From NCBI GenBank assembly GCA_001599815.1, contig BCIA01000001.1:7066641-7130640 (forward strand): 64,000 bases of DNA, read 5' to 3'. Position numbers and translations under genes: made by a program. Each line of letters begins with the position of its first letter. The stretch's first letter is position 1. Under the pieces are notes generated by a model. It saw only the letters and a list, made by a program, of their open reading frames with translations. It was not told the origin of the DNA and did not search any database. Positions 10,372 to 23,367 of this stretch are shown here, in pieces. Origin of the DNA: Furcasterigmium furcatum (Eukaryota > Ascomycota > Sordariomycetes > Glomerellales > Plectosphaerellaceae).

Positions 10372-13055
10372 ATGGGGAGAGAAAAGAGAACGATGGCCGG
10401 GCCGCCTACGGCCAGGGAGCGCCATCGGAGGAGGGGCAACCAGATCGACCGGAATGCGCCGCTGCCGGAGGGCCTGGTCGCCCGGAAGGCCGTGGGCAAA
10501 ATGAACCACCGAACGTACCTGGAGATCGTCGAGAACAAGGACTTCAAGAGGAAACCCCTCGACTTCGAGGTACTCTGCGCCACTGGACCCGATATGCCCT
10601 CCCTGATCCGTCGCATCTAACCCCTCCCGTGCCGCAGAACACCACACAGCGCGAGCCGCCCGAGCTCTTCACGTTTGTGCCACTGGGGAACCCTGAGTTG
10701 ACCACCCTCTGCAAAGACATGTCCCGCGAGAGGGGGGCCTTGGTCTTCATTGTTTCTGTATGTGGCCACTCGCCACCTGGATGTCCTCACTCCCATACTG
10801 ACCCTTCTTAGACCCCCTCAGGCTTGACGACGGACATGGCCTATCAGGTGAACCGCGTCGGCTACCACTTTCGCTCTGCGATCGTAGAGGAGGCTATGGG
10901 CCAGCTCGACGTGGAGGAAATGCACCGGCCTCTCCTGGGACCCAACGGTGTGGAAGTCATACCTCACTCTCAGCAGGAGATCAACGAGCAGGCCGACGCC
11001 GCCCTTCGGGAGCTGTTCCCCAAGATTCCCCACACCGACAGGGGCGAGATTATCAGCCATGCCTTCAGAAAGGTTAGTATCCCCTGTGTTGTGAAGATTG
11101 CGATAGGCCATAACCGGATGTAAAACCACAGGGAAAACAAACAAACGGCGAACCAGTCGTCGGACTCCAGACGGAGCTGCCGCTCTCTCGACGCGTGCAG
11201 CTGGCTGTACTGGCACATATCCGTCATCGCCACACCCGCTATGATAAGCTCCTCAGAGAGACAACCTGGGCCAACGCCCGCAGGGTGACAGAGGATGTCT
11301 GTCTCGATTACCTCGTCAAGTGGCGAGGTGATGACGAGAGTGGCCGAGACCAACTGGACGAGATTCTCAGGGAAGTCGTCGTGCTCTCTGATGACGATTC
11401 TGACGATGAGGATGAGTCGAGCTCAGAGGCCGACGACAGCCTGTCCAAGGAGACCTCCCCCCAGCCATCATCAGGATTGGTCATACCTGGCATTCCTTCC
11501 GCACCTGTTGTTGCAGGTGGCTCCCTGGAACTTCCCGGTCCCAGCGAGACAATACCCAACCCAAACCATAAGGCGAAAACACCAAAGGGCAGGTCGAGGA
11601 GGGCCCAGAAACGCGAGAAGAAGAAGAATGAGCGTGGCTTCAAGAGATACGGAGCCACCCGCAGACTTGCGGTCTGGGAGAGAGCCGTGCAGCGCATGCG
11701 TGCTGCCTCGGAGACTCAGAGCCCGGACTTCTACTCGCCTGACCCCAATGGTTCTGCCAGCCGTGCATCTCCTTTCCGGGAGGTGAATACGCCACTTGAC
11801 GCTGGACCAGCTCCATACCAGATTGATCTCACATCGCCGCAGGGCACTGTTGTAGAGGGACGGACGGCAAGCGGTGCTTTCCGCACTCCCCCTTACATCC
11901 ATGCCCACCCTGGTTATCCCGCCCATACTGAGGTAAGTGGCATCGCGCAAAGAGACAGCCCGATCGGATATGGCGACACGCGTTCCACGGTCTGGCAACC
12001 AGCTGGTGTCCAGACACAGCTTCAAGATATGCTCCATCCTTCAGTTGAGCCACTCTCACCGGGCGGTGCGACTTTTGGACACGGTCACCGACCGATTGTG
12101 CATGAGCGGCTGCCGCTGGAGCCGCGGCGCTACCACGATGATCAGATGCCCAGAGAGGTGATTGTCATCCGTGAACATCACGATCCCGCCCCCCCGAGCG
12201 CGTACCATGGCCACTACTCGCACGAGAGTGCTACCAGGAGAGTTGAGCCACCCCCGTTATTGTACGAGGACCACGCTCGGGGACCGTATATACAAGATCG
12301 ACAGGACCACCCGTCTGGCTGGGGACAACAAGCATCCTCGGGCCCCTCTGCATGGGATGTCGGTCATTCGCTGTCCAGCCGTATGCATGGCGCGCATCTG
12401 AGCACTGACGAAAGGCTTCATCACTCAAAGTCTTTTCCCCAGATGAGGCCACTGGAGTATGGAGAGCCACCCAGGAATGGGATTGGACCAAGCTCCAGGG
12501 TTACCGAGGTTCACCAGCCTCTAGAACGGCCAGCACAACATGTGCGCTACTCGGACGTCGGGCAGGCGCCTTACTCACAAGGCGCCTTCCTGACACTGCG
12601 TGAGCATCCGCCGCCACAAAGCATACCTAGAGATGAAGGCTTCATCCGGCTCAGGGAAGCGCCCGTGATCCATCGCGAAGCGCCTCCACAGCAAGATTTG
12701 TACAGGCCTGAGGATCCTTACCTTCTCGTTCCCGTCGAGAGGCAGCCGAACAACGGCGAGCGAGCTTTCTACGCGCCAGCAGCGGGACCCGCCTACATTC
12801 GCCAGGATGTCCGGCCTCCGGAGGACCAAGGAGCATACGATCATCGTGCGGGCCCTTACCCACACCCGCACGAGGGCCGGTAAGTTTTTGATATGCCGAT
12901 TCAGGAGACGGGACTGATGATTTTGAAGACGCTTCGGCTACCAGGAGATCCTGCCTGCGATAGGACGGGCTCGTCGGCAACATCCATATGAGAGGCGCCA
13001 AACGCCCCGGACGCCGTTGCAGCACCACCAGGATGTGGTGATCATTGACAGCTGA
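10372..13055 (+). CDS. DUF2293 domain protein with long disordered tail
   Basis: Predicted 817 residues from exons 10372-10569, 10638-10757, 10812-11072, 11132-12879 and 12929-13055. The N-terminal third carries the fungal DUF2293 pattern: basic start, LFTFVPLGNPELTTLCKDMSRE, VGYHFRSAIVEEAM and LPLSRRVQLAVLAHIRHRHTRYDKLL, ending with LVKWRGDD. After an acidic Ser run (DDDSDDEDESSSEAD) the rest is low-complexity, rich in Pro, His, Tyr and Arg. A basic cluster (KGRSRRAQKREKKKNERGFKR) suggests nuclear localisation. The function of the family is unknown. The last junction uses an AAG acceptor and is the least certain; it yields a plausible end (QDVVIIDS), whereas the nearby CAG acceptor runs into a stop at once. 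The start is the ATG opening MGREKRTMAGPP. Confidence 0.78.
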
Positions 13056-13804
13056 GAAGCAGCTTGGAAAGAGTACTTGGAGGATTTCCGGATTTCTCGA
13101 GGGACATGGCTTGAACTTTGAGCGATGCATGGAAACGGTGTCAGGCGTATGTTTAGATATCCATGTTTGAATGCGAGAGGCACTGCCTGAGAGCCGCTCC
13201 CGGTGGAGGCTTTGGTTTTCCATGATATCAAGAGGTTGCAGCCCCTGACTGGGGCTGTGAAGGACTACTGCTAGAACTTGCCTCGCGGTAGGGGAAAGGT
13301 TCCGACCTTGGCATGCAACACAAATTTACCCCTCCTGGCGAATTTTCAAACTGGCGTTGAATGGGTTAACGTGATGTGATGGTCAGTCATATGCTCTCTT
13401 GAGCGTCTTTAAATGAGATGACGCCTTCTAAAGTTTTGTCGACATGGGTAGCTTTGGGTCGGAGTAGACAACTCGAACTCGCAGCTATATGCAACTCGGC
13501 CAACTATCATAGATCACAGCAGTGCACACAGGCGCGGCTATCAGGAAAACGCAAAGACTCGAAATGATATTGCGCGCCGGTGCCTCGCTTCCAGTCCATC
13601 GTCTCTCAGCAAGGCAACGAGACGGGAGGGGGCATTTCACAATATTCTGCTCTCCCGCCCAACCGGCCTTCTAGTAGTAGTAGTGAGGTGCTAGCATCTA
13701 AACGCTCCCAATGCATTCCTCCCCGTTCTCCAGTGTGCACATGGCGGCATGGCGGCTGCGTGCGCACCATTCCCCTGGCTTTAGCAGCCTGATGTTCGGG
13801 AAGC
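13056..13804. other. intergenic region between convergent DUF2293 and LSM1 genes
   Basis: Contains the two 3' ends. A tiny AGT/TAG run lies near 13670. No gene seen. Confidence 0.5.
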
Positions 13805-14480
13805 CTACAGCAGCACCTCGCCCATGTTCTCGCCCTCGAAGCCCAGGGTGGCGAGCTTCTTGAGGCGGTTCGTGTCCTTGGCCTTGTCGCGCTCCTTGCG
13901 CTCGTCGGCGAGGCGGGTGACGACGTCGGTGTCGGCGGGGGCGTAGCCGGGGGGCGGGTCGTCGTCGCGGTCGAGGTCGATCTCGCCGAGGAGGAGGACG
14001 TTCTCGCCGCGGACGAGGAAGACGCCGCGCTTGATGTCGGCGAAGAGGCCCTGGCCCTCGGGCGCGCCCGAGGACGCGGGGAGGGGCGGGTGGGCGAAGA
14101 CGCGCTCGACGGTGTCCTGGAGGACGAGGTTGGCTGCGGGCGGGGGGATGTTAGGCTCTGATGGGCAGGCATTTTCGCGGGAAGGGGGATGCACGCACCG
14201 AACTGGTCCCAGCTGCGCAGGACGCCGATGAGCTTGCGGCCGTCGCGGAGGGCGACCATGAGTTTTTCTGGAGCGGTCAACGGCTGGTTCGGGGTGGTGT
14301 GGCGTCCGCCTTACTGTCTGTCAGGTCGAGCAGCTGCGCGGCCGTGGTAAACATCTGCGGCGGGAGCTGCGTCGGCTGCTGGGAGGGCTGGGCGGCGGCC
14401 CGGCCGAGGACGGGCTGCTGGCCCTGCTGGCCCTGCTGCTGCTGCGGCGGGCCTTGTTCTGAGATGTGGAGGTTGTCCAT
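13805..14480 (-). CDS. LSM1: Lsm1, mRNA decapping activator subunit
   Basis: Subunit specific to the cytoplasmic Lsm1-7 ring that binds oligoadenylated mRNA 3' ends and promotes decapping. The 187-residue protein is built from exons 14315-14480, 14199-14267 and 13805-14133; introns are 47 and 65 nt. Sm motif 1 spans TAAQLLDLTDKKLMVALRDGRKLIGVLRSWDQFANLVLQD, reconstructed across both junctions (listed here as adjoining pieces), and Sm motif 2 is GVFLVRGENVLLLGEIDLD. The C-terminal extension with long charged helix (DERKERDKAKDTNRLKK) is typical of Lsm1, not other Lsm proteins. The N terminus has a Gln/Pro-rich stretch (QQQQGQQGQQ) longer than in yeast. Confidence 0.93.
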
Positions 14481-15889
14481 TGTGTCGGAGGTTGTGGATG
14501 GAGGTTGGATGTTATGAGGAGGGCGTCGCGGGCATGAGCTGGCAGCGTATAGCTTGCGTCCGAAGCGGGAGGGTATCAAGTCGTCGAGGTCGGAGTATGG
14601 CTTCGTATTCTTGTGGGCGTCCAGTCCATGGATCTATCGTCGCCAAGTCCCGCGTCGCGGCGTCGTGGAGGGGAGAATCGAGGAGGTCCGGCCGTTTAGG
14701 AAAGAAGCATTCTTCTTCCTTCCGCTTGGTCCTATTTGGTTCCGCTTCTGTGAGAGAGGCTCCGCTCTTTCTGTTGTCGTCGCGGGTCACTCTGGCGGGT
14801 ACAGTACTCGTACAATTCGCGGGATGCAAACACAAAACCCAAGACTGGTCGGGATCGGGATGGGTGACGATGTCGCTGAGGGCTGCCGATGGTGAATCGC
14901 AGATGCGGAAATATCCCTGTCGGCCGGTAGTGGAGTTCAGAATACGGCCGGCGTTTGCACCTAAACCGTCTTTCCTATCACGGCCTGGTAGCCGGAAATA
15001 CCTTGATGCGAGGCCACGCGAGAGCCAAGGTCTGAGCTTGGGCGGCCCCTCTTACACAATCCCTGTTGTCACTGACAATCATGATCTCACCTGGATGCGG
15101 GGCATGTCACTGTGCATGGAGGGGTAGCTCGACTTTTTTTCTGGCTGGACTGTTCCAAGCGCTGAAGCAGTCAGTCCGCGCCTTTTCATCGTGAGCGGAT
15201 TTCCAGACAACCAGTGTGTCGAGCACCACAATATATTCACGTTAGCACACACACATCCATCACAGAAAGGGGCCATTTCCAGTAATGCATGAATCAATCG
15301 TCATTAAATTCTACTGTTGTACATAGCAGCATCACACCCAGGCTGGCGAAGCACTTGGGAGAATCGGCGGTGTCTACGCAAGATTTACTCGGCCGGGTCG
15401 GCCGCCTACGGTCACCTCGACGTCCATCACGAGGGTCAGAGTCCGTTGGTGCAAAGAAATCTCAGGGGTCTTTCCCGAATCACTCCCGCTGCCTGGACGC
15501 CCTGTCTGAACTGGTGTTGTTGTTGTAAGACTGGTGATGGTCTTCATCATCATCCCCCCTCTCGCCGTGTACCCAGAGTCATGCTGTGTGCGCAGAAAAG
15601 GAAGCCCCTTCCTCGCCAATTCTATCCCGGCCAGCCGCAACGCCTAGTCCCTGATGCATTTACTTTTCTTGGGTGGATGTGGAGGGGGATTAATGTGTGC
15701 TTGTTCGTTGGAGGTAGTTGGTGAAGCAAGATGGGGGGGTAGGAACCCTCGTGGTGGGTGTAGGCAGGCATCGTCTTCCTGAGAGTGAAGACTCGTGTCG
15801 CCTATTCCATCCACCGGCCGCGAGGCGCCAACGGAGGCTGCCAACGATGGGCCCGGGGGCAGAGCAACGCCATGCTTCGCTCGGCAGGC
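14481..15889. other. intergenic region, LSM1 to Nudix gene
   Basis: LSM1 promoter and 3' flank of the Nudix gene. Open frames here lack recognisable motifs and look incidental. Confidence 0.5.
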
Positions 15890-16538
15890 TCAGCGCGTCA
15901 TGGTACACCTGTTGAGGGCCTCCAGCAGCTCCGGCCGTGAGGCCAGGGCCTGCTTTGCCTGCTCGTAGGTCATCCACTGACGCTCCCTCTTATGCGCCTC
16001 GGGCCAGTCGTCCTCTTGCCTCGTAACGGTGACCTCGTAGAACCGGTATAAACACTTGTCTTTTGACCCGTTCTTCGGTGCGCGTGTCTCGGGGATGTCG
16101 CCAAGGTCGTAGTTGATCTCTACGCAGATGCCGGCCTCTTCCCACGCCTCGCGCTCGGCGGCCTCTGTGCACTCCTCGTCGGTTTCCCAGCCGCCCTTGG
16201 GGAGAACCCAGCCTTTCCTGCGGGTGGACTGGATGAGGAGGACAAATCGCTTGTCCTGTGTGAGGGGCACGACGCCCGCGACGAGTCGCTCGTTCTTGGA
16301 GTTGTAGCCTGCGGAAGACGGTGTTAGTCAGGCGACCCGGCGTCCGAAGTCCAGCGCAGGTAGCTGCGGCCAACCGCTGTGCGCCCCCTCCCGTCCGCCC
16401 AACCCAAATTTTGGGGTCGGCTGGTTGGAGGAGGAGGGGCACGCAGGCATGTCGGCCGCCGCCGCCAGGGCTGGCGCACTTACGCTGGTTATTTCTCCCA
16501 ACACGCGACTCCATCGACTTTTCCTTGGAAGAGGACAT
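15890..16538 (-). CDS. Nudix hydrolase, diphosphoinositol polyphosphate phosphohydrolase type
   Basis: Likely cleaves diphosphoinositol polyphosphates and diadenosine polyphosphates, as fission yeast Aps1 and budding yeast Ddp1 do. Exons 16484-16538 and 15890-16308 (intron 175 nt) give 157 residues, the usual size. The junction rebuilds GRNNQRYNSKNERLVAGVVPL, matching the family's N-terminal strand. The complete Nudix box GX5EX7REUXEEXGU is present as GGWETDEECTEAAEREAWEEAGI (positions about 16125-16200), with WVLPKGG just before it. YRFYEVTVTRQEDDWPE and RQWMTYEQAKQAL are characteristic of this subfamily rather than of ADP-ribose or MutT hydrolases. Catalytic Glu residues in the box are intact. 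Confidence 0.92.
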
Positions 16539-19500
16539 TTTGCTTTGGGTGCAAAATGCCGAGGTGTGTGTTGCTGGGCGGAGAGGGGCGGTCATAAGGA
16601 GGGCCGGATTCGGAGGGCAAAGAACGGAAAAGACGAGCGCGGCGGAAGATTCGTTCGTCAAAAGGGGGGGAGGAGGAAAAGAAGCTCTTCGTGTGGTGGA
16701 TGGAGGCAGAGACGTTGAAGGTCTCTGGGGCGAGGCGATCAGGGCAAATAGTCCTACTCAATTGGATTTCGAGCACATTGTCGCGTCTTTGATTCGAGGT
16801 GAATGGGATAATTGGGAGTGGCCCGGTCGTGCTGCTGCAGGAGGTGACCGAGAGTGACTGACTGGCCGGTCCGGCGGGCGAGGTCCCAGTTGCTGGTCGA
16901 AAAGAACAATTGGATGGCAGAAGGAGGGAAAATGACGTGGGACTCGCAGGGTCAAGACTGGAGCTGTACCGAGTGACAGGTGGGCCGGGAGTCAGGAGGA
17001 AAAGGCGTCGATCTCCGGGTGAATGTAATATGCGTTGAGAATGATGGAACGTGAAGTGTCTGCTGAAGCCCCAGGGGCAAGCTCAGAGGCTCTGGGGGGG
17101 AGGGCGGGCGGGTTGTTGTAGAAGAGAAGACTCGAAGCGAGCACCGGCGGCGCTGGGAGAAATGGATGGGGGACTGGCGGGACGGAGGGACCTGGGATGG
17201 AGCGCAAAAACTTGAGCCGTGGCAGCAGCACCGTGGACCTCAGGCAGGCGGCACCTCAGTGGGGAGTGGAGGAGGAAACAGCGGGCAGGCAGTTGTTGCG
17301 GAGCGGAGCTGACCGGGGCGAGTCGAGTCGAGTCGAGTCGAGTCGAGAGAGACTTTCGGGTTTCTTTTATGGCGCTTAAGCAAACTGGGTGATGAGTGAG
17401 GGCGTATGGGTATGTCAGGGGCGTTTGTAATATGCCCGGGTGGGTTGGCGGCGTCCGCGGTGGTAAACCCAAGTTTAGTCCGGGAGACCCTAAATAGGTT
17501 CGGGTTGTACGGTGGTAGTGGTAGTAGTACCTGCCCTGCGCGATGACGGGAAGGTCGGTCGGTTACGGTGTGTGTGCGAGATGGAACTTGACCCCACGCG
17601 ACACGCCGGAGGCAGCAAGAGGCGAAACTCCCAACAGGGGGGAGGGGTGGGCAACAGGAACAACAGCAATAATAAGCCGAGCGAGCGGTGAGGTGACTCA
17701 GGGAGGCGGCGGCGGTAAGGGTATTATTATTGACCGTGAGGCACAGGAGCAGCAACTGGAAGAAGAAGGTGATGATGGAGAGGGATGATGCCTCTCGGGT
17801 ATGCGGATGGTGATGCTTCTGGATGTCTCGTCTCGTGCCATCTCGACAGAATGAGAGAGGGAGGGGGCCAGGCCGTCAGGGGATGCCGAGTACGGTTTAT
17901 ATACTTTGAGCCTGGTTGCCAGCAGCTTCGCAGGTTCAGGCAGGTCCCGTCGAATGGACGAGGGAGAGAGGAGAGAGCATCAACCAACTCCCACACGCAG
18001 ACCAGACAAGCATGCGGGATGTCTCTGGCCATGACAATTTGCGACACTTGGCGGGCAAGGGTAGGTACGTAGTAGTGTAGGTACCTTGGAATAGCTCGAT
18101 GCCAGGAGATCGGAACAGCAGCCAGCAGCCAGCGAATGCCCTCGTTGCTCCCCAGTCGCATGTGAGGTGCATGAACAAGCTGAGATGGGGCTGCAAATGA
18201 TGCCGCCGTCGGATTCGTGCTGGCGCCTGTAGGGAATTCGATGCACCAGGCACTAGCGGCCGGTGCGCATTTCTACTGGGCTGGGCTGCCCTGCCTATGG
18301 TCTTTGTGAGGAAGTTTGCAAGCCTCGCTCGCTCTTTCCCTGCACGCTCGCAGTTATGTCCATGGGCCATGCAGCATCAAGACAGAGGACAGGCCACCTC
18401 ATCTAAAGTTGATGGAGGTCGACGGGCATTTTTTCTGGGCGGCTAGCCCCTGAAGAGCAGGCACATCCGACATCCGCCAAAGCAGAACACCACATCGCAT
18501 CGCTCGGCTCGGTCCTTGCAGGGAATCTGCCCGAGAACTTCGCCAAGGCAAGACGGGACCCTCGAGTGGAAGCTCTCAGTCGCCGTCGGGAATAGATGCA
18601 TCTCCGTCCCTCTGCCGCCAGTCCCCTTCGTCTCGCCATGTTCCGCGGCATGTCCTGTCCTGCAGCAATGTGGATCGCAGACTGAACTGTGGTGGGTTCT
18701 AGGGCCCTTCTCTCACTTGAGCCGCCTGAAGCCCTCCTTGCATCCCCCAAACAATTCCCTCGGTGGGCTGGACCGCCGCTGGACCCTGCGGCTCGGAAGA
18801 TATAAGCACCGGACAGGTCACTTCCGGGTCGGGCAGTACATCGGGTGTCAGGACATCTTCCATGCCTGCGGGCTGCATTTCAGTGACCGAGGTGCCCGGT
18901 GGAATCCAAGCCACTTGGACCGTCATGTCTCGAAGCTGCAGTTCCCAGGTTTCCATCTGGAGAAGCCGGGCAAATACGCTCGACGGCTGCCACATTGGAT
19001 GCCCGCGGTCTTAGTGAGTGGGGGTCATCCACAGTCGACATGGACCACTCAACCCACTGACTGAGGTGGAATGTGAGTGAACGTGAACCTCCACTGATGG
19101 AGGGGTAGCCACAGATGCGGGGCAACGGGCAGCGGCCACCCACTGGCACCTGCCTGGTCAGTACAGTTCAGTCTGCTGTTCCCCCTCATCTCATCCTTCG
19201 ACCGTAAATCGTCACCTCCGCCGCCAACTTACTTCCAAGGACAGACAGACTATCATTCACAAACTACCCGGCTTCACGTACATTAGTCCTCCTCCACCTC
19301 GCGATCATCGTCTCTCTCGTCGAGTGCCCTCGCGCAGCCTCACATGCCGATCCTACCTTCCTAGTTGCCACGAGACTGAGAGACAACCTCAGAGAGACAC
19401 ACACGTACTTAGCGTATCGACGGTCCGCCGCACACAGGTCTCTCAGGAAAGTCCACCAGCTGCTGGATCCCTGTTTATACAGATCGGTTTCGACGACTGG

Positions 19501-20147
19501 CTTCCGGGATTCGAGCCTCTGGATCCAGCCAGCAGCTCTGACACACATCCATCCCGCGGGCGTCTACCAACTGCTTGCTCACGTGTGCTCCTGGCTGGCT
19601 TCACCTCCGACCAGACAGACCCTTGAGCTCTCGCCTCTCACCACCCCCCTGCCGACTCCCGCTCCGCCCAACGCGCACATACAGCATACAGGCTGCTGCA
19701 CTCAAGTACCTTATTCAAGGGTCCGTCCTCTCGAGCGGGAGCGGTCCGCCTCACAACCTCGGAACACCCCGGATGGTCATTGCTTCGGTCTTTTCCTCCC
19801 GCTCGATCACCCGGATCTGAGTACCGCAGAATCTCCCTGCTCTGCTCGGCGGCGAACGAGCCCAGAAACACGCCCTCACGGCCGGCTCACCTTACCCTCC
19901 TCCTCACAGCCTTCCCCTCGCCAAACACCACCACTGCTCACACCCCTTGGGCTCACGGCGGCTGTGTCACCCACCATCCATCACCGGAACTCCAGATCCC
20001 CATCTGGACGCGAGAGGTCCCCTCGGATCTCACAAGCCATACATCCCATCGGCCACCATTCCCGCCCCCGCCACCCACCGCCGCTAGGCGATTCGGCCAC
20101 GCTTGCCACGCTACGGCTGCGTTAGCACAGGCCTGACCTCCCTGGCC
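16539..20147. other. 3.6 kb non-coding stretch between divergent Nudix and ATE1 genes
   Basis: The left part is purine-rich on + (pyrimidine-rich in the direction of the Nudix gene), as expected for a fungal promoter and leader. The right part from about 19180 is C/T-rich toward ATE1. A short (AGTCG)n microsatellite lies at 17319-17347. Open frames within are short and without motifs. Confidence 0.5.
17319..17347. repeat. (CGAGT)n microsatellite
   Basis: About five perfect tandem copies of the 5-bp unit CGAGT in the upstream region of the Nudix gene. Confidence 0.9.
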
Positions 20148-22046
20148 ATGGAGGCGTCAACCATGCAGACCCCTGAAGATGCGTCTTCCTATATGACCCC
20201 AATAGGTGTGTTCGAGCGTCCTCTTCTCTCATCCAACCATTCTGCCCCGTGTTTTTTCCTGTTCCTGCCGTTGGCCTTCTCCCAAATATGGGGAACCGGT
20301 CTCCGAATCCCACCCTGTCCTGTCCGTGCTCGACACGATCGATGCCACCGCATGGCCTGCCCGCCCGCATGGCCGCCTGCCCGCCTGCCCCCACTCCCTC
20401 CCGAAAAAACACCAACGGCTTCCTGGGTCCCGTCGTCGTCTCGTCAGCCACGCCCGTCGTCCTCGAGATCCCGGCCGGCAAGTGCCAGCCAACATGGGCC
20501 TCCGTGTTGCACGTAACACGGCGTACTGGAAATATCATTTAATTACTTCCGTTCTGTATGCTGACATGGTCATCAGGCTACACAGATTCCTCGAGCTGTG
20601 GCTACTGCAAAGGCACACGCCGAGGCAAGAGTCAGTCTAAGAAACGTGATTACACTCCTGTTCAAATCTCCCACCCTCTCCATCATCATCCACGAGCCGC
20701 ATCTCAGACCTCCATATTGGGCGTCTGACATGTCAGAAAGTCTTAGACATACATCATCTACCTACCCCCACCCCCATGACCACTGAGCCCTCGCCCCCAG
20801 ACTCGGCAGCTGACCCTGCATCTGCCCTCTAGGCTTTTCCTATTACGCATCCACAACCTCCATGACCCCCGAGTTCTACCAGGGACTCTTGGATCACTAC
20901 TGGAGGCGATCAGGATCACTGCTGTATCGGCCAAACCAGCGTCAGTCATGCTGCCCGCACTACACCATTCGTCTCGATAGCACCCTCTTCAAGCCGTCGA
21001 GAGACCAGCGGCAGGCGGTCAATAGATTCAACACCCACATGCTCGGCAAAGGATATGCAGAGGAGCTCTCTCATGTCCGCCCAATGTCCAAAGCCGAGAA
21101 GAAGAAGCGGCACAATGAGTTTGATCTTCTTGACAGGATACACGAGGCCGAATCAGATCGGCTAACCGGTCTCCCTGAGCCGGCCCATAACTTCACTGTC
21201 ACTCTGGAGGAAGACACCTTCACCGAGGAGAAGTTCCTCGTGTACGAGAACTACCAAAAGATCGTCCATAAGGAGTCTCCATCGGATATCTCTCGAAAGG
21301 GGTTCAAGAGGTTCCTGTGTGACTCTCCTATCCGGCGAAGGACAGACATCGACCCCAATGGCAAGGAGAAGAGGCTGGGGTCCTACCACCAATGCTATCG
21401 CCTCGACGGTAAACTCGTTGCCATCGGAGTACTGGACCTCCTACCTCACTGCGTTAGTGCCGTCTACTTCTTGTATCATGAATCCATTCACAGCTTCACA
21501 CCGGGCAAGCTGGGCGCGGTGAGGGAGATCGCTCTCGCTCTCGAAGGTGGGTACCAATATTGGTACCCAGGCTTCTACATCCACAGCTGCCCCAAGATGC
21601 GGTACAAGATTGACTACTCGCCGCAGTACATCTTGGACCCCGAGAGTCTTCAGTGGGACTTCCTAGGCCCCGAGATACTGTCCTTGTTGGATAAAGAGCC
21701 TTACGTGAGCTTTTCGGCGGAGAAAAAGCGGGAGGCCACGGGGACTGTGGACGAGGACGCCCCCATGGACGACGCACTCTCTTTCCCCGACGACGAAGAG
21801 GCCCCTGTGCTGTTCAACACTGACATGCCGGGCATACCATCCTTTGATGAAATGGCCAAGGTGGACATGGGCGAAATCTCACTCCGTCTCAACGGCGTCG
21901 AGGGGGAGTTCAAGACGGCCGACCTCGTCATCTGGTCGACCCAGACACTGTCGCGCGAGGGCGGGCTGAAGACCAGGATTGCCGAGCTGGTGGCGGCGAT
22001 CGGGCCGGAGCTTATGGGATCCCTGTGCCTCGACTTTTCTCGCTAG
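20148..22046 (+). CDS. ATE1: Arginyl-tRNA--protein transferase Ate1
   Basis: Transfers Arg from Arg-tRNA to N-terminal Asp, Glu or oxidised Cys, creating an Arg/N-degron. Predicted 441 residues from exons 20148-20205, 20577-20630 and 20833-22046. The tiny second exon encodes GYTDSSSCGYCKGTRRGKS with the Cys pair CGYC; the third starts FSYYASTTSMTPEFYQ and contains GWRRSG-like HYWRRSGSLLYRPN and the CCPHYTIR motif. These four cysteines are the conserved, functionally required set of the family. The C-terminal transferase half has AVYFLYHESIHSFTPGKLGAVRE and YWYPGFYIHSCPKMRYK. The first intron is long for this window (371 nt); the second uses donor GTCAGT, chosen because it restores the conserved GKSFSYYAS reading. 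An acidic insert (DEDAPMDDALSFPDDEE) lies near residue 315. Confidence 0.92.
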
Positions 22047-23367
22047 GTCGACTGCCGAGCTGTGTGGTCGGTGACGGATAAGGCAGGAGGTCACGAGCCG
22101 TGTTGCTGGATGGGGCGCCCTCGGTGAGTGGAGGTCACACCTTGGGATGGCCTGACTATGACGAGACGTGTAGATGAGCACATGAATTGTAACGAAGATT
22201 AACATGCCTCGGTTGTCAGGTGAGCGGTAGGCCATGCCAGTCTTCCTTCGTGATGGCGCCTCCTGTTTCGTAGAGGTGCGTCGCCAGCGACGCTACCGTC
22301 CACTCACATGAGAGGTCGCCAAGGTCATCTCACTCTTGCATTATGTATGGCCGTCCTCGGCGCCGCCCGCTCCATGGGAGATGCATTTGCGAAGCAACGG
22401 GAGGGAGATCGCTGGAGCAAATCGCTTGGACATGCTCGAAGGGGTAAGACTGCCGCCCGTTGAGCATCCAGCTGGGCTCGTGGGGGCGACCCGACCTTAG
22501 GTAAGACCGTCGCTGTCTATCGGGCCTGTTTGAATCTATATCCACGACGGCAAACCGCCCTTGCTTGCGGTGCATCAGTCGGTACCGCCTCAGGGACTCG
22601 GCGTGGGGCCGATGCAAGGCGGCTCAGGTTTGATTAGGCAGACATGGGGAAGATGGCGGCGGGCCGAAGGTGAAGCATGCATGGTTAGCAAAGGATTTTG
22701 GAGCATTAGTGAGTATGGCCACGTCTGCGAGACTGCACGTCGCTTGTTATGGGAAGACAGTGGCGAGGGAGGCTCGCGGGTGACACCACGTGGCGTGGAT
22801 GAGATGACCTGACGACTTCGGTAGTCTGAGGAAAAGGGAGACAGGATCAACTAGGGCATTCTGGTATCAGAAAAACTGCTCTTTGCCTTGTCCCAGGCCA
22901 GGAGCTTCTGGGAGAGCGGGTGGTGATAGGGGGAGTAGTAGACCAGGGCTCATTGCGAGGGATCAAACAAACACTGAGCTCATATAGCCCCCTCATCGGT
23001 GTAATAGTACTGTACATAGGGAGATTCCAGGTGAATATGGCAGTCATATTTCGTAGGCCAGCGGCTTTTCATGATGTTGTTTCTCGCCCTCTGTCCGTCT
23101 CAGGGGCTCAGGGGGTAAACTGGGAGCCACAGCACCAGCCACGCCAGCTCACCGCCACTCCCCGCTACCCCACATTCAAACGACCCCTGCACATAATTCT
23201 TGAGCTTTTGATCCAAAGCTTCACTTCAACTGTGGAATCCGCAACTTTTCAGTACGACGACTCGCACCATATCCGCAACGACTATTCTCGCGCAATCGAC
23301 CGACAGCCCCTGAATACAGTCTATTCCCCGGTTCACAAACTCGGCCACTGCGCCGCCAACCGCCACA
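22047..23367. other. intergenic region, ATE1 to RRP42
   Basis: 3' flank of ATE1 and promoter of RRP42. No supported gene or RNA. Confidence 0.5.

Noticed and set aside
16539..20147. Possible genes in the Nudix-ATE1 interval
   Set aside because: Several 80-180 codon frames exist, but none has motifs, splice partners or consistent composition; strand-asymmetric purine/pyrimidine content fits leaders and promoters.
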